Source of the DNA: Nageia nagi
Taxonomy: Eukaryota > Pinophyta
DNA length: 64,000 nucleotides
NCBI GenBank assembly: GCA_050084985.1
Contig: JBITNC010000001.1
Location: 100,378,001 to 100,442,000 of the forward strand
Direction: 5' to 3'
Positions 1 through 10,849 of this stretch are shown one piece after another (positions within the stretch are counted from its first letter, which is position 1; each line of letters starts with the position of its first letter). A program made the position numbers and the translations under genes. The notes under the pieces are model-generated. The model was not told the origin of the DNA. It worked only from the letters and a program-made list of their open reading frames with translations, and searched no databases.

Positions 1-1299
1 AGATCTTGCTACTAAGACTAGAATGCAAGTGTTAGATGAAGAGTTAATTGAAATTCGTTGTCGCCTAGCTAGTCATAGGGCTATTCCTAAGACATCTTCT
101 AGTTTACTAGGAGATGTTGAAAAATGAAATCATAGACATGATAACTTAGAAATAGACGAGGATAAATCTTGGGCTGAAACCATAGCGGTACCATAGACTG
201 AGCCTTATAAAGTTAAATATGACAGAGTCATTCGTTTATTATCAGACGATCAAAAAGTTAGTTCTTTAATCCAAAAAGAGGGAACTTCTTTTTCTCATAG
301 GTATCTCGAATTAGGAAAAAATGAAATATCAATACCTACGATAATTTATCCCAAAGAGCTCCTTCAATAAAGCAAACAAAGAAATCTTATTCTTCAAAGG
401 GAGGATTACATAGAAGGGCATCTAAGTACAAAATAGAAGAGATACCTTCTTATGAAGAACTAGAAGAACGATGATTACGTAAAACAAAAGCCGGTCAAAA
501 ATTTACAGAAACACATGCTAGTGATATTAAAAAGGCCGCGGAGATGCAACATCTTTTAAAGGAAGTTGACGAATTCATTAAAATTCAAGAACAAGAAGAT
601 AAATTAAAAGAAATGGAAGATAAATTATTAGAGATAAAAGGAAATTCATAGAACAAGAACAAGCAAACAAAGAAAGAAATGAGTTCCTGGAACAAGAAAA
701 GAAGAGACTTCATAAAGAACATGAGATTCAACTTCGCTTACAGGAATTACAACTTAAAGAATTAGAGAATGAAAAAATAAAAAGGGAACAATATTTATGC
801 ATGGAGAAAGAAAAACAAAGATAGTGGGATGAATATCAAAAAATAAAGAATTTGAAATCGGAAACTCCTGAAGGAAGTCAAATACAAAGATATCGAGATC
901 CTTACTTAGACAAACAAGAAGCGATGGATAGAGAGACAACCATTTTACTACAAAAGGAAATGGATAAGGAATTAGAGCTTCAAAAATTATATGATAAACA
1001 AAAATAAGATTCTATAAGAAGTTGGGTGGAACAAACTCAAAATCAAACAAGACAACCTGATTACAAAGGAAAAGATCTACATGGAAAAGGGATATCCCAA
1101 AGACCTCCTAGAATCCATATTCCGCGATGACATAATATTGCCTCCACCACCATCGGAGTTTCCTTCTGACCATGAGTTTTACACTTCAAGATCAATTTCT
1201 GAAAAGTATTCGAATACACAGGGACATCATAGACACACTCAAGGTCATAGAACTGATAAAGAATTAGAAGACTTTATGAAGGACTTTATAAATTGAGAA
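1..1299 (+). pseudogene. Tat gag N-terminal region with long coiled coil (broken)
   Basis: Reading frames switch several times (frame 2 at the start, frame 1 near 370-650, frame 0 near 651-1080, then frame 1). Stitched by eye, the product is strongly charged. An early part is followed by a long Glu/Lys/Gln/Leu-rich stretch at about 540-1000 with heptad-like spacing, for example KEMEDKLLEIK and LRLQELQLKELENEKIKRE. This is typical of a coiled coil. It leads into a Pro-rich segment (LPPPPSEFPSD, about 1137-1170) just before the gag core. Retroviral-type gag proteins multimerise, so a self-association role is reasonable but inferred. The true start lies upstream of the window or is lost. Confidence 0.55.
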
Positions 1300-2568
1300 A
1301 TGAATGTTCAAAGACTTCAAAAGTTAAATTACAAGAATATTTGCAATGAACCTATTCATCTAAGTGTTCCAAAAAAGAGACTACCATATAGGTTTGAATT
1401 TCCTAAGATAGAATCATTTAAAGGAAGAGAAGAACCCAAAGAACATTTAAGAAAATTTACATTTTCTAGTTATCAGATAGCCAATGACGACTCATTAATG
1501 TTACGTATATTCCCTATGACACTCGCAAGCCAAGCTTTAGATTGGTATAATAGTTTACCTATGCATAGTTTATATACATTCGAATAATTGGCTAATCAAT
1601 TTCTTGAACACTTTAGGATCAATATTAAAGAAAGATCTTCAATCACTGATCTTACAAGATTGCAACAATTTCTTGATGAAACCATACAAGATTACATCTC
1701 AAGATGGCGGGCTATACTCACTAGTATGCCTTATACAATACCACAGGAGGAATTGGTTAAGTTATTTAGTCAAAGTTGTCTAAGACCAATATCTAGTGTT
1801 CTCCAAATTCAACAACATAAAACTTTCGAAGAAGCTATGGCTCAGGCAGTAGTTTATAGAAAGAGTTAAAATTCAAGATGGAGAACTAAAGATCAAGAAA
1901 AAGGAATACAAAAAGGGTAATCAACATGAAAACACTACTAAACAACCACAAAACAATCAAATAGCTATGACAGAGGATTCTGGTCAAGCTTCAAAAATCG
2001 AAGAAAATGTTGAACCTAAGCCTAAAAGAAAATTTACCCCATTATCAGAACCATTAGCTGAAATACTTAAAAAATTATGTGATAATGGTATGATTAAATT
2101 ACCTGATATAAACCTGAAAATCCTAATGCTAAGGGAAGCAAATGGTGTAAAGAAAATGAATTTTGTGCTTATCATAGACAAAAGGGACACAATACAAATA
2201 GATGTCAAACTTTACAACATAAAATTCAAGACTTGATAGATAGTCAGAAAATAGATGTGGATAATCCTATTATGCCTTCGAATCAAAATTTAGGGATATA
2301 TCAAAACCCCTTACCTTCACATCAGGCTAATAATGTGGCGACCATCCCAAACCAAATGAACTATACATGGAATAATAAGGATACACCATTTATAGGGACT
2401 ATAGATGATTCAATACATATGATTGGTATAGCTACAAGAGTGCAACAATATCAGAATAAACAAGATAATCCACAAAAAAATCAATCGATATCAAACCCAA
2501 TTAATATACAACCAATACCTCCTCCGCAACAACCTAAAGTTTCGATAAAAGGTGCTCTTCAACGATAA
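1300..2568 (+). pseudogene. Tat gag core, zinc knuckle and linker (broken)
   Basis: The Retrotrans_gag core runs from about 1300 to 1869. It shows PKIESFKGREEPKEHLRKF, then LRIFPMTLASQALDWYNSLP, then LANQFLEHFR, the usual capsid-like pattern of plant gypsy elements; one in-frame stop (1585-1587) splits it. A zinc-knuckle-like motif CAYHRQKGHNTNRC (C-x2-H-x4-H-x4-C, 2164-2205) lies in another frame, so at least one frameshift separates it from the capsid part. The CHHC spacing is the form usual in Tat gag. An Asn/Gln/Pro-rich linker follows (2233-2568), ending with PIPPPQQPK. The protein would package element RNA in virus-like particles. Confidence 0.8.
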
Positions 2569-3419
2569 TTGAAAATGTCTCCAGTTAAGATGACTTTATT
2601 GGAATTATTACAACAGTCTGAGAGTTATAGGGAGGCTATGAATCAAATTCTACAAGAAATTCAAGTGGATATTAGTAACCCCAATGATTTTATTTCAATA
2701 GTTGAAAGTTTGAAGATATCTCAACAACCTAGCATAACCTTCTACGAACAAGAAAAATTAAATAACGATGGACCAGGCAGACTTGATCCACCTTTACATA
2801 TAATAGGTAAAGTAGATGGAAAATTATTTAAAAGAATTCTGATAGATGAAGGATCACTATAAATATAATTTCAGATGCTGCATACAAAAATTTGAACTTA
2901 TCAGATTCACTTATCTTAGCTCCTTCTTTACAAATTAGGGCATTTAATGATGCAGTGTGTTTAACTTTGGGATCAATAGTGCTATTGATTATAGTAGGGG
3001 CTGAAACTATGCAAACTTTATTACATATAATTGAAGGAAATATTATACAATACAACGTGCTTTTAGGATGTCCATGGATTAGAGAAATGCAACGTGTTCC
3101 ATCAACCTATCATGGATGTTTAAAATACATTTACAAAGAGAAAGTTCATTGTGTGTTTAAAGATCCAGATCCTTACTCACATTTTAATTTAATTTTTGAT
3201 CCGAATAAAGTGACCTTACCGTCTCCTAATTTATCAACTATATTAATGAACAAAAGTACAAATCAATCTGAAATCATAAAAGAAAAAGGTGATATAGTTA
3301 TACAATATAAAGATACTTGGGAAAGAGTTGCTAAAGCTTTAGATGAAAAATATGGAGCTTCTTCATCAAAACAAGTAAACACCACATCTAATAATGACTC
3401 CTCCCATGTATATCAGTAA
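2569..3419 (+). pseudogene. Tat aspartic protease region (broken)
   Basis: A retropepsin-like domain is recognisable across two frames. The segment FKRILIDEGSL (about 2826-2860) corresponds to the active-site loop, normally D-x-G-S in this lineage. It is followed after a frameshift by LGSIVLLIIVGAETMQTLLHI and the flap/C-terminal signature YNVLLGCPWIREM with the downstream STYHGCLKY. The order and spacing fit Tat proteases. The stop near 2859-2861 and the frame change inactivate it. It would have cleaved the gag-pol polyprotein. Confidence 0.72.
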
Positions 3420-3442
3420 AAGTTAAATTAAGAGATTTAGGG

Positions 3443-5404
3443 ATGGGAGAATATGATGTAGATAATGTAGTATTTAATATACCTTCATCGCAAGAAGTGG
3501 GAAAAATGTACAAATCACCTAGTGTGATTGGACAAATAGTACCTTTAGGAGAAGTACCTAATCAAACAATGTTTATTTATGCAGGGATAGTAGATCCTGT
3601 GTTAACAATACCCAATCAAACATATGAAGGAAATTTCAATAATGATATGAAATATTTATCACCATGTTCAAGAACATTTGTTTTAAACTATTTTAACAAA
3701 TGTAATTGGCAAGGACGAGGATTGGGTCGATATGAACAAGGTCCACGAGAAATAATTGAATTACAATATCAAGATCCCATTGATAAAAGTGGATTAGGTT
3801 ATCAAAATAAATGTGAAAGCCTTGCTAAATTAGAAAATTTAGGAGAAGAAAATTTGGATTATAATGAAGAAATTTTAGAGGAAGAATCCATAGTACAAGA
3901 AGTTATTAATATAAGAGAAGAACGATTAAGTGAAATGGATGTCTTAGAAGGAATCGAAACACTCTTTATTAATAATATTGAGCCACCCTGGAATCATTCG
4001 TGCTTACCAAGTGATATACAAGAAAAAATAAATATAAACATCGAATCATCAATCATTCCATATTTAGATATACCATCGATAAATATGGTTACAATAAAAG
4101 AGAATGATATTGAAGATCAAAATAATGAACAAATAGACGAAGTCAACGAAAATCAAAATTTAATTAAAATAATAGCCAATACTTCTACAGATGAAGCAAT
4201 TGTTGATTTTTCTCTTATATCATCTAATCCCTCTATACATGAATTCAAAAACGTAGATCACATACTTGGTTCCTATGAAAATCAAGTATGCACGAATGAA
4301 CAAACTCAAGAATACGATGAAGAATATAGTACTAACAACAATGGCTGGATACCAGTACCAAATCAATTAGAAGAAGGGTCGCATATGCTTACTGAAAAGG
4401 TCCTAGAAATAAATATTAGTAATGATCCTCAAAATCCTAAAATTATTCAATTGGGAGAAAACCTCACAGAAAATGAACAAGAAGAAATTATAGCCTTATT
4501 AAAAGAACGAGAAAAGGTGTTTGCATGGTCATATGCAGACATGCTTGGAATAGATCCCAAGTTAGTAGTACATAATTTAGCTTTAAAGCTTGATGCTAAA
4601 CCCGTTAAACAAAAATTACGTAAAATGCATCCTACTATAGCATTAATGGTAAAAGAAGAACTTCAAAAATTATTAGATGCTAAATTTATACAACCTATAG
4701 ATTACTCAGATTGGATATCCAATATGGTATCTGTGAAAAAACCAAGTGGAAAAATAAGAATATGCATAGATTTTCATGATCTTAACAAAGCTTGCCCTAA
4801 AGATGATTTCCCTCTACCTAGCATTGATAGTTTGGTAGACTCGACAGCAGGACATTATATGTTATCATTAATGAACGGGTTTTTTGGTTATAATCAAATA
4901 AAAATAGCTATCGAAGATCAACATAAAATAGCCTTTATAACTCCTTGGGGTACCTTTTGTTATAGAGTCATGCCTTTTGGATTAAAAAATGCTGGGGCAA
5001 CTTATCAAAGGGCTATGACTTATATATTCCATGACTATATGCATGACATAGTAGAAGATTATGTTGATGATTTGTTGGTTAGATCTAAATATCGAGTAAA
5101 TCATGGAAAAGACCTAATTAAAGTCTTGGATAGATTATTAGAGCATAAAGTAAGATTAAATCCAAAAAAATATGTTTTTGGTGTAACTTCAGGAAAATTA
5201 TTAGGATTTATTGTGTCTCGACGAGGAATTGAAATAGATCCTAGTAAAGTGAAAGCAGTAGTAGACATGCCACCTCCTGCGAATCTAAAACAATTACAAA
5301 GTTTACAGGGCAAGTTACAAGCTATTAGAAGGTTTATAGCTCAACTTTCTGATAAATGTAAACCATTTACAAAATTGTTAAAAAAGGGAGTAGAATATCA
5401 TTGA
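3443..5404 (+). pseudogene. Tat pol: linker plus reverse transcriptase
   Basis: The longest open frame in the window (653 aa). Residues 1 to about 330 are an acidic Asn/Glu-rich linker. RT follows: VSVKKPSGKIRICIDFHDLN (fingers), a motif-A region reading LMNGFFGYNQIKI, then TPWGTFCYRVMPFGLKNAGATYQRAM and the catalytic YVDD box (about residue 541). The motif-A aspartate, expected in L-M-D-G, is Asn at residue 478 (codon AAC, 4874-4876), which should abolish polymerisation even though YVDD is intact. The frame ends at a TGA (5402-5404) where related proteins carry Trp. The RT-RNase H connection (LLGFIVSRRGIEIDPSK) precedes the stop. No real start codon is implied, since pol is translated as part of a polyprotein. 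Confidence 0.9.
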
Positions 5405-5900
5405 GGCAAAGAGCAATAAGATGCATTCAATGAAATTAAAAGATATTTATTATCACCTCCTATCTTAAGTCCACCAAGAAAAGATGTACCCTTTTTGTTA
5501 TATATCTCCGCTACTGAAAGTGCTTTAGGAACAATGCTTGCTCAAAAGAATGAACACAATAAAGAGCAAGCTATATATTATCTGAGTACAACCCTAGTGA
5601 GCTACAAGATTAAGTACATATATTTGGAAAAATCATGTCTTGCTGTTGTTTTTGCTACTAAAAAACTCTGACATTATATGCTTAATCATACAACATACGT
5701 CATCTCTAAAATGGATTCGTTGAAATATATGATGAATAAAACATATCAAAATTCAAGAACTGCAAAGTGGATAATGCATTTAACCGAATTTGATTTACAT
5801 TTTATTGGACAAAAGTTAATAAAAGGACAAGTAATTGCTGATTATCTCGCTAATGCTCCATTACAAGATGATAAACCCCTTGTCATTGAATTACCTGATG
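5405..5900 (+). pseudogene. Tat RNase H (first, retroviral type; broken)
   Basis: Reading on from the RT stop in the same frame gives the tether and RNase H of gypsy elements: LSPPILSPPRKDVPFLLYIS, GTMLAQKNEHNKEQAIYYLS and DFDLHFIGQ-like residues near WIMHLTEFDLHFIGQK. Stops occur at GKEQ*DAF (TAA, CAA expected) and KKL*HYM (TGA). It would degrade the RNA strand of RNA/DNA hybrids during reverse transcription. The C-terminal part (from 5678) is open and runs directly into the second RNase H. Confidence 0.8.
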
Positions 5901-6532
5901 ATGGGGTGTTTCAACTAGATGAAATTGAAATACCTGTAGAACCTAAAGATGATTGGGATATGACAATACACTTTGATGGTTCTCGATGTGAACAAGGTGG
6001 TGGAGCAGGTGTCATATTTATAACCCCGCAAGGGATCCCTATACCATATTCATTTAGATTAAAATTTCCTTGTACTAATAATAATGCAGAATATGAAACT
6101 TTGATATTAGCATTAAAAACTACGGTTAAATTAAAAATTAAAAGAATTAAGATTATTGGGGATTCTTTACTCATCGTAAATCAAGTGAAAGGAATCTATC
6201 AATGTAAAGAACCTTTACTTCAAAATTATAAAGCGTTAGTTGAAGAATTATTAAAATCTTTTGATCGATTTAGTATAGAAGCAGCACCAAGATCTTCTAA
6301 TAGATTTGCAGATGCTATGGCTTCTATTGTATCTCTTATCCCAGAGGATCCTAAAAAATCTTCAATTCAAGTTGAAATAATTCAATTGTCTCAATCATCA
6401 TTACAACAGGAAGATGAAGAAAAAAGTGTGTTAAGTATTGATGTAACTGATAAAGATAATTGGTACAAGGAATTGATAGATTTTTTAAAATTTGGAAGTC
6501 TTCCTGTAGACCTTAATAAATCATCACGATGA
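5901..6532 (+). pseudogene. Tat archaeal-type RNase H (aRNH)
   Basis: This second RNase H lies in an open 284-aa frame (5678-6532). All four acidic catalytic positions can be seen: Asp in IHFDGSRCEQGG, Glu in TNNNAEYETL, Asp in KIIGDSLLIVNQ and Asp in SNRFADAMAS. The segment GGGAGVIFITPQG matches the glycine-rich first strand of the fold. A domain of this type after the normal RNase H defines Tat-lineage elements. Unlike the neighbouring RT and integrase it is uninterrupted and has its catalytic residues, although it cannot act without the rest. The C-terminal tail (about 6360-6530) is an acidic linker to integrase. Confidence 0.88.
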
Positions 6533-7720
6533 GTATTTAAAATCAAAGCAACTAAATATTATTTGATAAGGGATATCTTGCATCGACAAAATTTCAATGG
6601 TATTTTACTCAGATGTCTTGAATGTAATGATATTAAAAAAGCTATATCCTCCGCACATGATGGAGCATGCGGAGGACATTTCAATGGTATTGCGATTGTA
6701 AAACAATTAATTTGAATGGGTATTATTGGCCTACTATGGAAAAGGATTGTTGTGAATATGTTAAAAAATGTTTTAAATGTCAACAATATGCTCATTTATT
6801 TTCACAACCTTCTCAAGAACTACATCCTACACAATCACTTTGGCCATTCTCTAAATGGCATTAAATTTAATAGGGCAAATTACACCTACGTCTTCTGGTG
6901 GACACAAGTTCATCATCACAGCAACTGAATATTTTACTAAATGGGTAGAGGCTATTCCTATGACTTCCACTACTGGTTCAAAAATTGCAGATTTTATAGA
7001 AAGTTATATTATATGTAGATTCGGCATACCGAACCAATTAATTACGGATAATGGAAAAAATTTTAAAAATAAGGAGGTAAAATGAATATGTGATAAGTAT
7101 AAAATTAAACAAAGTTTTTCCACTCCATATTATCCGCAAGGCAATGGACAGGCAAGAAGCTACTAATAAGACTATTGGAACATCTTAGCAAAAATAGTAA
7201 ATGATTCTCATAGAGATTGGCATATGCAAATATCAAAGGCCTTATGGGCTTATCGTACCAGTGTACGCACCCCTATTGGGGCAACACCATTCTCTTTAGT
7301 ATATGGAGTAGAAGCCATCCTATCCATAGAACTTGAGATACCATCCCTTAGAGTAAATCTAAGTGAGCAAAATTCCGATGAAGAAGCAAGACAAACTCGC
7401 TTAGATCAATTGTTACTTTTAGATGAAAAATATATTAATGCTTTAGAGCATATGCGAGTTTATCAGAAGAGGATAAAATGAGCTTTTGATAAAAGGGCTT
7501 TAATTCATGAGTTCAAAATAGGTGATTTAGTTTTAAAAGAAAATCAACAAACTTCACGAATAGAACGACAACTTAGAGATAAGTTTGCTTCGAATTGGTT
7601 AGGACCATATATCATTAAGAAAAAATTCGGTAAAGGAACTTATCATCTATCAGACTTAGAAGGAAATGAAGAGCGTGAACCTATAAATATCATGCATCTT
7701 CGACCCTTCTATACATAAAA
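6533..7720 (+). pseudogene. Tat integrase (broken)
   Basis: The zinc-binding N-terminus is seen as AHDGACGGHFNG followed, after a frameshift, by CCEYVKKCFKCQQYAH (HHCC). The catalytic core begins ALNLIGQITPTSSGGHKF. The first DDE aspartate, expected where Asn lies in A-L-N-L-I-G, is changed (codon AAT, 6864-6866). The second is in LITDNGKNFKN, and the third region reads PYYPQGNGQA, where the Glu-bearing helix is damaged by stops. The C-terminus has WAYRTSVRTPIGATPFSLVYG, NWLGPYIIKK and ends HLRPFYT at about 7718. It would insert the element into chromosomes. Several stops and frame changes make it inactive. Confidence 0.85.
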
Positions 7721-7810
7721 TGATAAAAAATGAAAATGTGTATATTAGTGTTCTTTCGTTTTATTTTATTGTTAAATTGATAAATAAATAAAAGTATTGA
7801 TATTTGTCAA

Positions 7811-9056
7811 GTGTTAATGATTAAAACAAAAAGAATGAATCTGGCAAAGGAATTTGCTGAAGATAGCATAATGCCACCACAAGTACGATTTCCACCACTA
7901 AGATATCCAGGTGACTTAGCATTGACATATTTAAAACATGGATTTGATCTTAATCTCTTAAATTATTTACAATTAACTATTGATGAACAATATGAAAGAA
8001 CATATCATATGTTTTGTGGTAGAAATAATGATTGGAAAGCCACCTTTTGTGGGTACGAAGTAAGCATTATTTTATATCCACAAATCTATTTCACCCATAT
8101 GGAAAGAATATCACAAGAAATAATGGTTTTCTACCTACAATGGCCCTATGGAATACTGAGAATCGTTATAAATTGCCAATTAACTGGGTATTCACTCCTT
8201 TTAGCTAGGCAGAAATACGTTAAACAATTAACCAAAAGCCTAGAATGGAGGGATGAAATTTTACATTATTTACCTCATAAAAGGGTGATTTATGATTTTT
8301 CAAATACTTTTGTGGCTTTTCCTCCTAGGATGTCACAACAATACTATAGGCAAATTCACAGATTTTCTCGCATACAAATGTGACACATAATTTGGAAACA
8401 AAAGTTGGAAGAAAGACAAGCTTGTCGTATTGCCAAACTTACAACGATGAATCAAATAAGTGTTAGAAAGGAGATTATCGAAAAAATGTCAAAAGAACAT
8501 AAAGTGTGGAATAATGGAAGTTATCTTTTCGAAGTTTGAAAGTAGGTATGACAAAGATATCTTTATGAAAGTTATTCGTAAAGCTCCTACTCTTTGTATT
8601 CAAATATCCTTTCCATGCCTTTTGAAATACAACAGAAAATGGCCTTGACATTCTATGATGCATGCGAATCTTACAGTTGGGATGTCAAAGTAAATGGATA
8701 TCAAGTTATTGTTTGTATCAATGCATTTGAGTTATGGTCTTCTCCTAGCTCAGAATATGATTTAATGATATATTTCTGTCTTCTGTGGCCTATAGAAAAG
8801 CCTAAAATAATAGTTGATTGTACTCACAACCTGACTTTAAAATATCGAGAATGAATCATTTCTATCACTCAAACCGTAACATCCGAACACTTAGATTATT
8901 GTATTCCATAAATCTATCATAATCAAGTGGTATTGGATTTTAGTTTTTGTTTTAGTTCTACACATTGTTCATTCAATCCTGATGCAGTCCAAACTCAATT
9001 TGAATGCATCATGAATAGATTCCCTAGAAAAAATTATAAAATCCTAAAAAATTAAA
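7811..9056 (+). pseudogene. Extra ORF after integrase, two related domains (function unknown)
   Basis: Starts 90 bases after the integrase stop. The first half is open (7811-8383, 190 aa); the second half (about 8530-9056) is in the same frame from 8594 but has a short frame-shifted stretch before it and stops at 8852 and about 8906. The halves resemble each other. In an ungapped alignment of residues 75-121 with the second half, the landmarks Trp, G-Y-x-V, F-x-L-x-W-P and I-[VI]-[IV]-[ND] fall at identical spacing. Both halves later show V-x-x-D-F and end R-F-[SP]-R. No signal peptide, membrane segment or known catalytic motif is visible. Extra ORFs are common in Tat elements, but I do not recognise this one. 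Confidence 0.6.
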
Positions 9057-9579
9057 ATTTTTTAAAACCCTAAAAAATTGAAAACTATAAAACACATAAA
9101 AATTATAAAACTATAAAATCTACCTAGATGGAAATATCTAGAGGTTACTTGGCAATTGGGTGCCCTACCCTTGTATGATGTGAATATATGTTGTATGTCA
9201 TTGTAAATGTGATTATCCAGTAAATGTGTAATGTGTGAAAAGGTCATTTTAGAATAATCTCCTTGTTATCACTACATGCACCTTGTTTCTCTTTTATAAA
9301 GAAATGATATACCATAGATGATAGAAAAACATAAAGTTTATGTTTGAAAGAAAATCCATAAACTCCAAGCACTTACAACATTAAAAAATTCTAAGAGAAT
9401 TTGAATGAAATCATTCTAAGAGACATTAAGAGTGAAAGTTATGCATCTATCCTATTATTCGCTTCATCCCGAACCCAAGAATCATTTGATAGTGAAAAAA
9501 AAAAGAGAAAAAGAAGAAGAGATGACAAAAAAAAAGAATGACTATATTATATCAATAATTCTTGGGTGATTACAATATC
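9057..9579 (+). other. Tat 3' non-coding stretch
   Basis: No coding signal. It is AT-rich and includes A/G-rich runs near 9490-9537 that look like a polypurine tract but are not followed by a convincing LTR start. Confidence 0.4.
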
Positions 9580-9682
9580 CTCTACCGAGGCTATGGACGC
9601 CTGACTGGCAGTAGAGCAAGGTTGTAGCGGGATCGAGGGGTTAACCCTCATCGAGGCTATGGAAACCTATCTGGCAATGAGG
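9580..9682 (+). other. Two tandem hairpins with compensating stems
   Basis: Hairpin 1 has stem CTCTAC (9580-9585) with GTAGAG (9611-9616). Hairpin 2 has CCTCAT (9646-9651) with ATGAGG (9677-9682). Each stem is a perfect 6-bp complement, the two stems differ in sequence, and both enclose 25 nt that begin with the same CGAGGCTATGGA and end CTGGCA. A small inner pairing AGG/CCT is present in both. The pattern suggests a conserved RNA structure downstream of the element's coding region. Its role is unknown. Confidence 0.6.
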
Positions 9683-10058
9683 CATACCTTACGAGTGGCG
9701 ATATGTCCATTTTGGTTAGCGACCTTCTTTCCTATGGACCTCTATACGTTTCATACGGATAGACTAGCTTATTAATATCTCTAGAATATTTCATCTCAAA
9801 TGATCTAAGAAGGGAAATGAATCTCACAACACACACTGGAGTTTGTAGGTTTTTTATCAACATATAATAATATTGTTTGATATCATCTTAGGTTGTTAAA
9901 TCTTGAGATAAAGAAAGATGAGGTAGATGTTATCGTAACTTGGTTATTAATCTAAAATCACCTAATCTGTTGTCATAGTTTATAATGTGTTTTGTGTTTA
10001 GAATCATATGTGTCATTTTGTTAAACCCATTCCTTTTGAAAATATCACTACCCTTGAA

Positions 10059-10303
10059 CATTATTAAAATTGCTTTTCTTTGGAAAGGATAGGAATGATT
10101 CTTTATTGTTCCTCTGACCAAGATAAAGTTAATGTTCATTTACATCCATAAGTCACTAGTGTGTCATGTCAAGCCATTTTTACTACTACATTATTAAAAT
10201 TGCTTTTCTTTGGAAAGGATAAGAATGATTATTTATTGTTCCCCTAACCAAGATAAAGTTAATGTTCATTTACATCCATAAGTCACTAGTTTACCATGTC
10301 AAG
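10059..10303 (+). repeat. Tandem duplication, 130-bp period
   Basis: The block starting CATTATTAAAATTGCTTTTC at 10059 recurs at 10189 with few differences and runs to CATGTCAAG in both copies (10165-10173 and 10295-10303). It is non-coding and within the Tat element. Confidence 0.9.
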
Positions 10304-10849
10304 AAGTTTATTGTGAAATTGCCAAGTACAGAAGATGATGCATCTGATTCCGTAAAAATATAATAAAATATGTCCTTAAATAACTTAACTTATTAAAATT
10401 ATAAATTGGATTTATTGATTATAACAACTATAATTGTACTTATTATTAACTTAATTTTGAGATTAATAACATCATCAATACCCAATTTGTTGATATATGT
10501 TATATATTTCATCATTATACATTATACATTCCATAATCATATCTATACATCATACATTTTGAAAATTACATATATCATTAACATCTATTCATGATCAAGT
10601 AATTAAAAGACAATCATGATCTACATAACAACACATCATACCTATTTTATCATAAATCTATATATAAAATGAAAGCTCATGCATTAGAATCATACAAGTA
10701 TCATAAATATCAAAGATCTATCTATCTATATATACATCATCATAATTCATCAAAAGGTTATCATAACATCATGAATCATACAATAAAATACAAGGGTCCA
10801 ATAACCTCATAAGTATATAAAATGACATCATGAAAAAGGGTATCCTCAA
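10304..10849. other. AT-rich non-coding stretch
   Basis: Simple AT-rich sequence with many CAT/ATA runs between the 130-bp duplication and the antisense PMD ORF. I see no gene here. Confidence 0.4.

Noticed and set aside
9490-9537. Purine-rich run as the Tat polypurine tract
   Set aside because: No LTR-like TG start or promoter follows, and the tract at 13,958-13,971 fits better.
9580-9682. Known riboswitch or tRNA-like structure
   Set aside because: No match to a known riboswitch core or cloverleaf that I can recognise; described only as paired hairpins.
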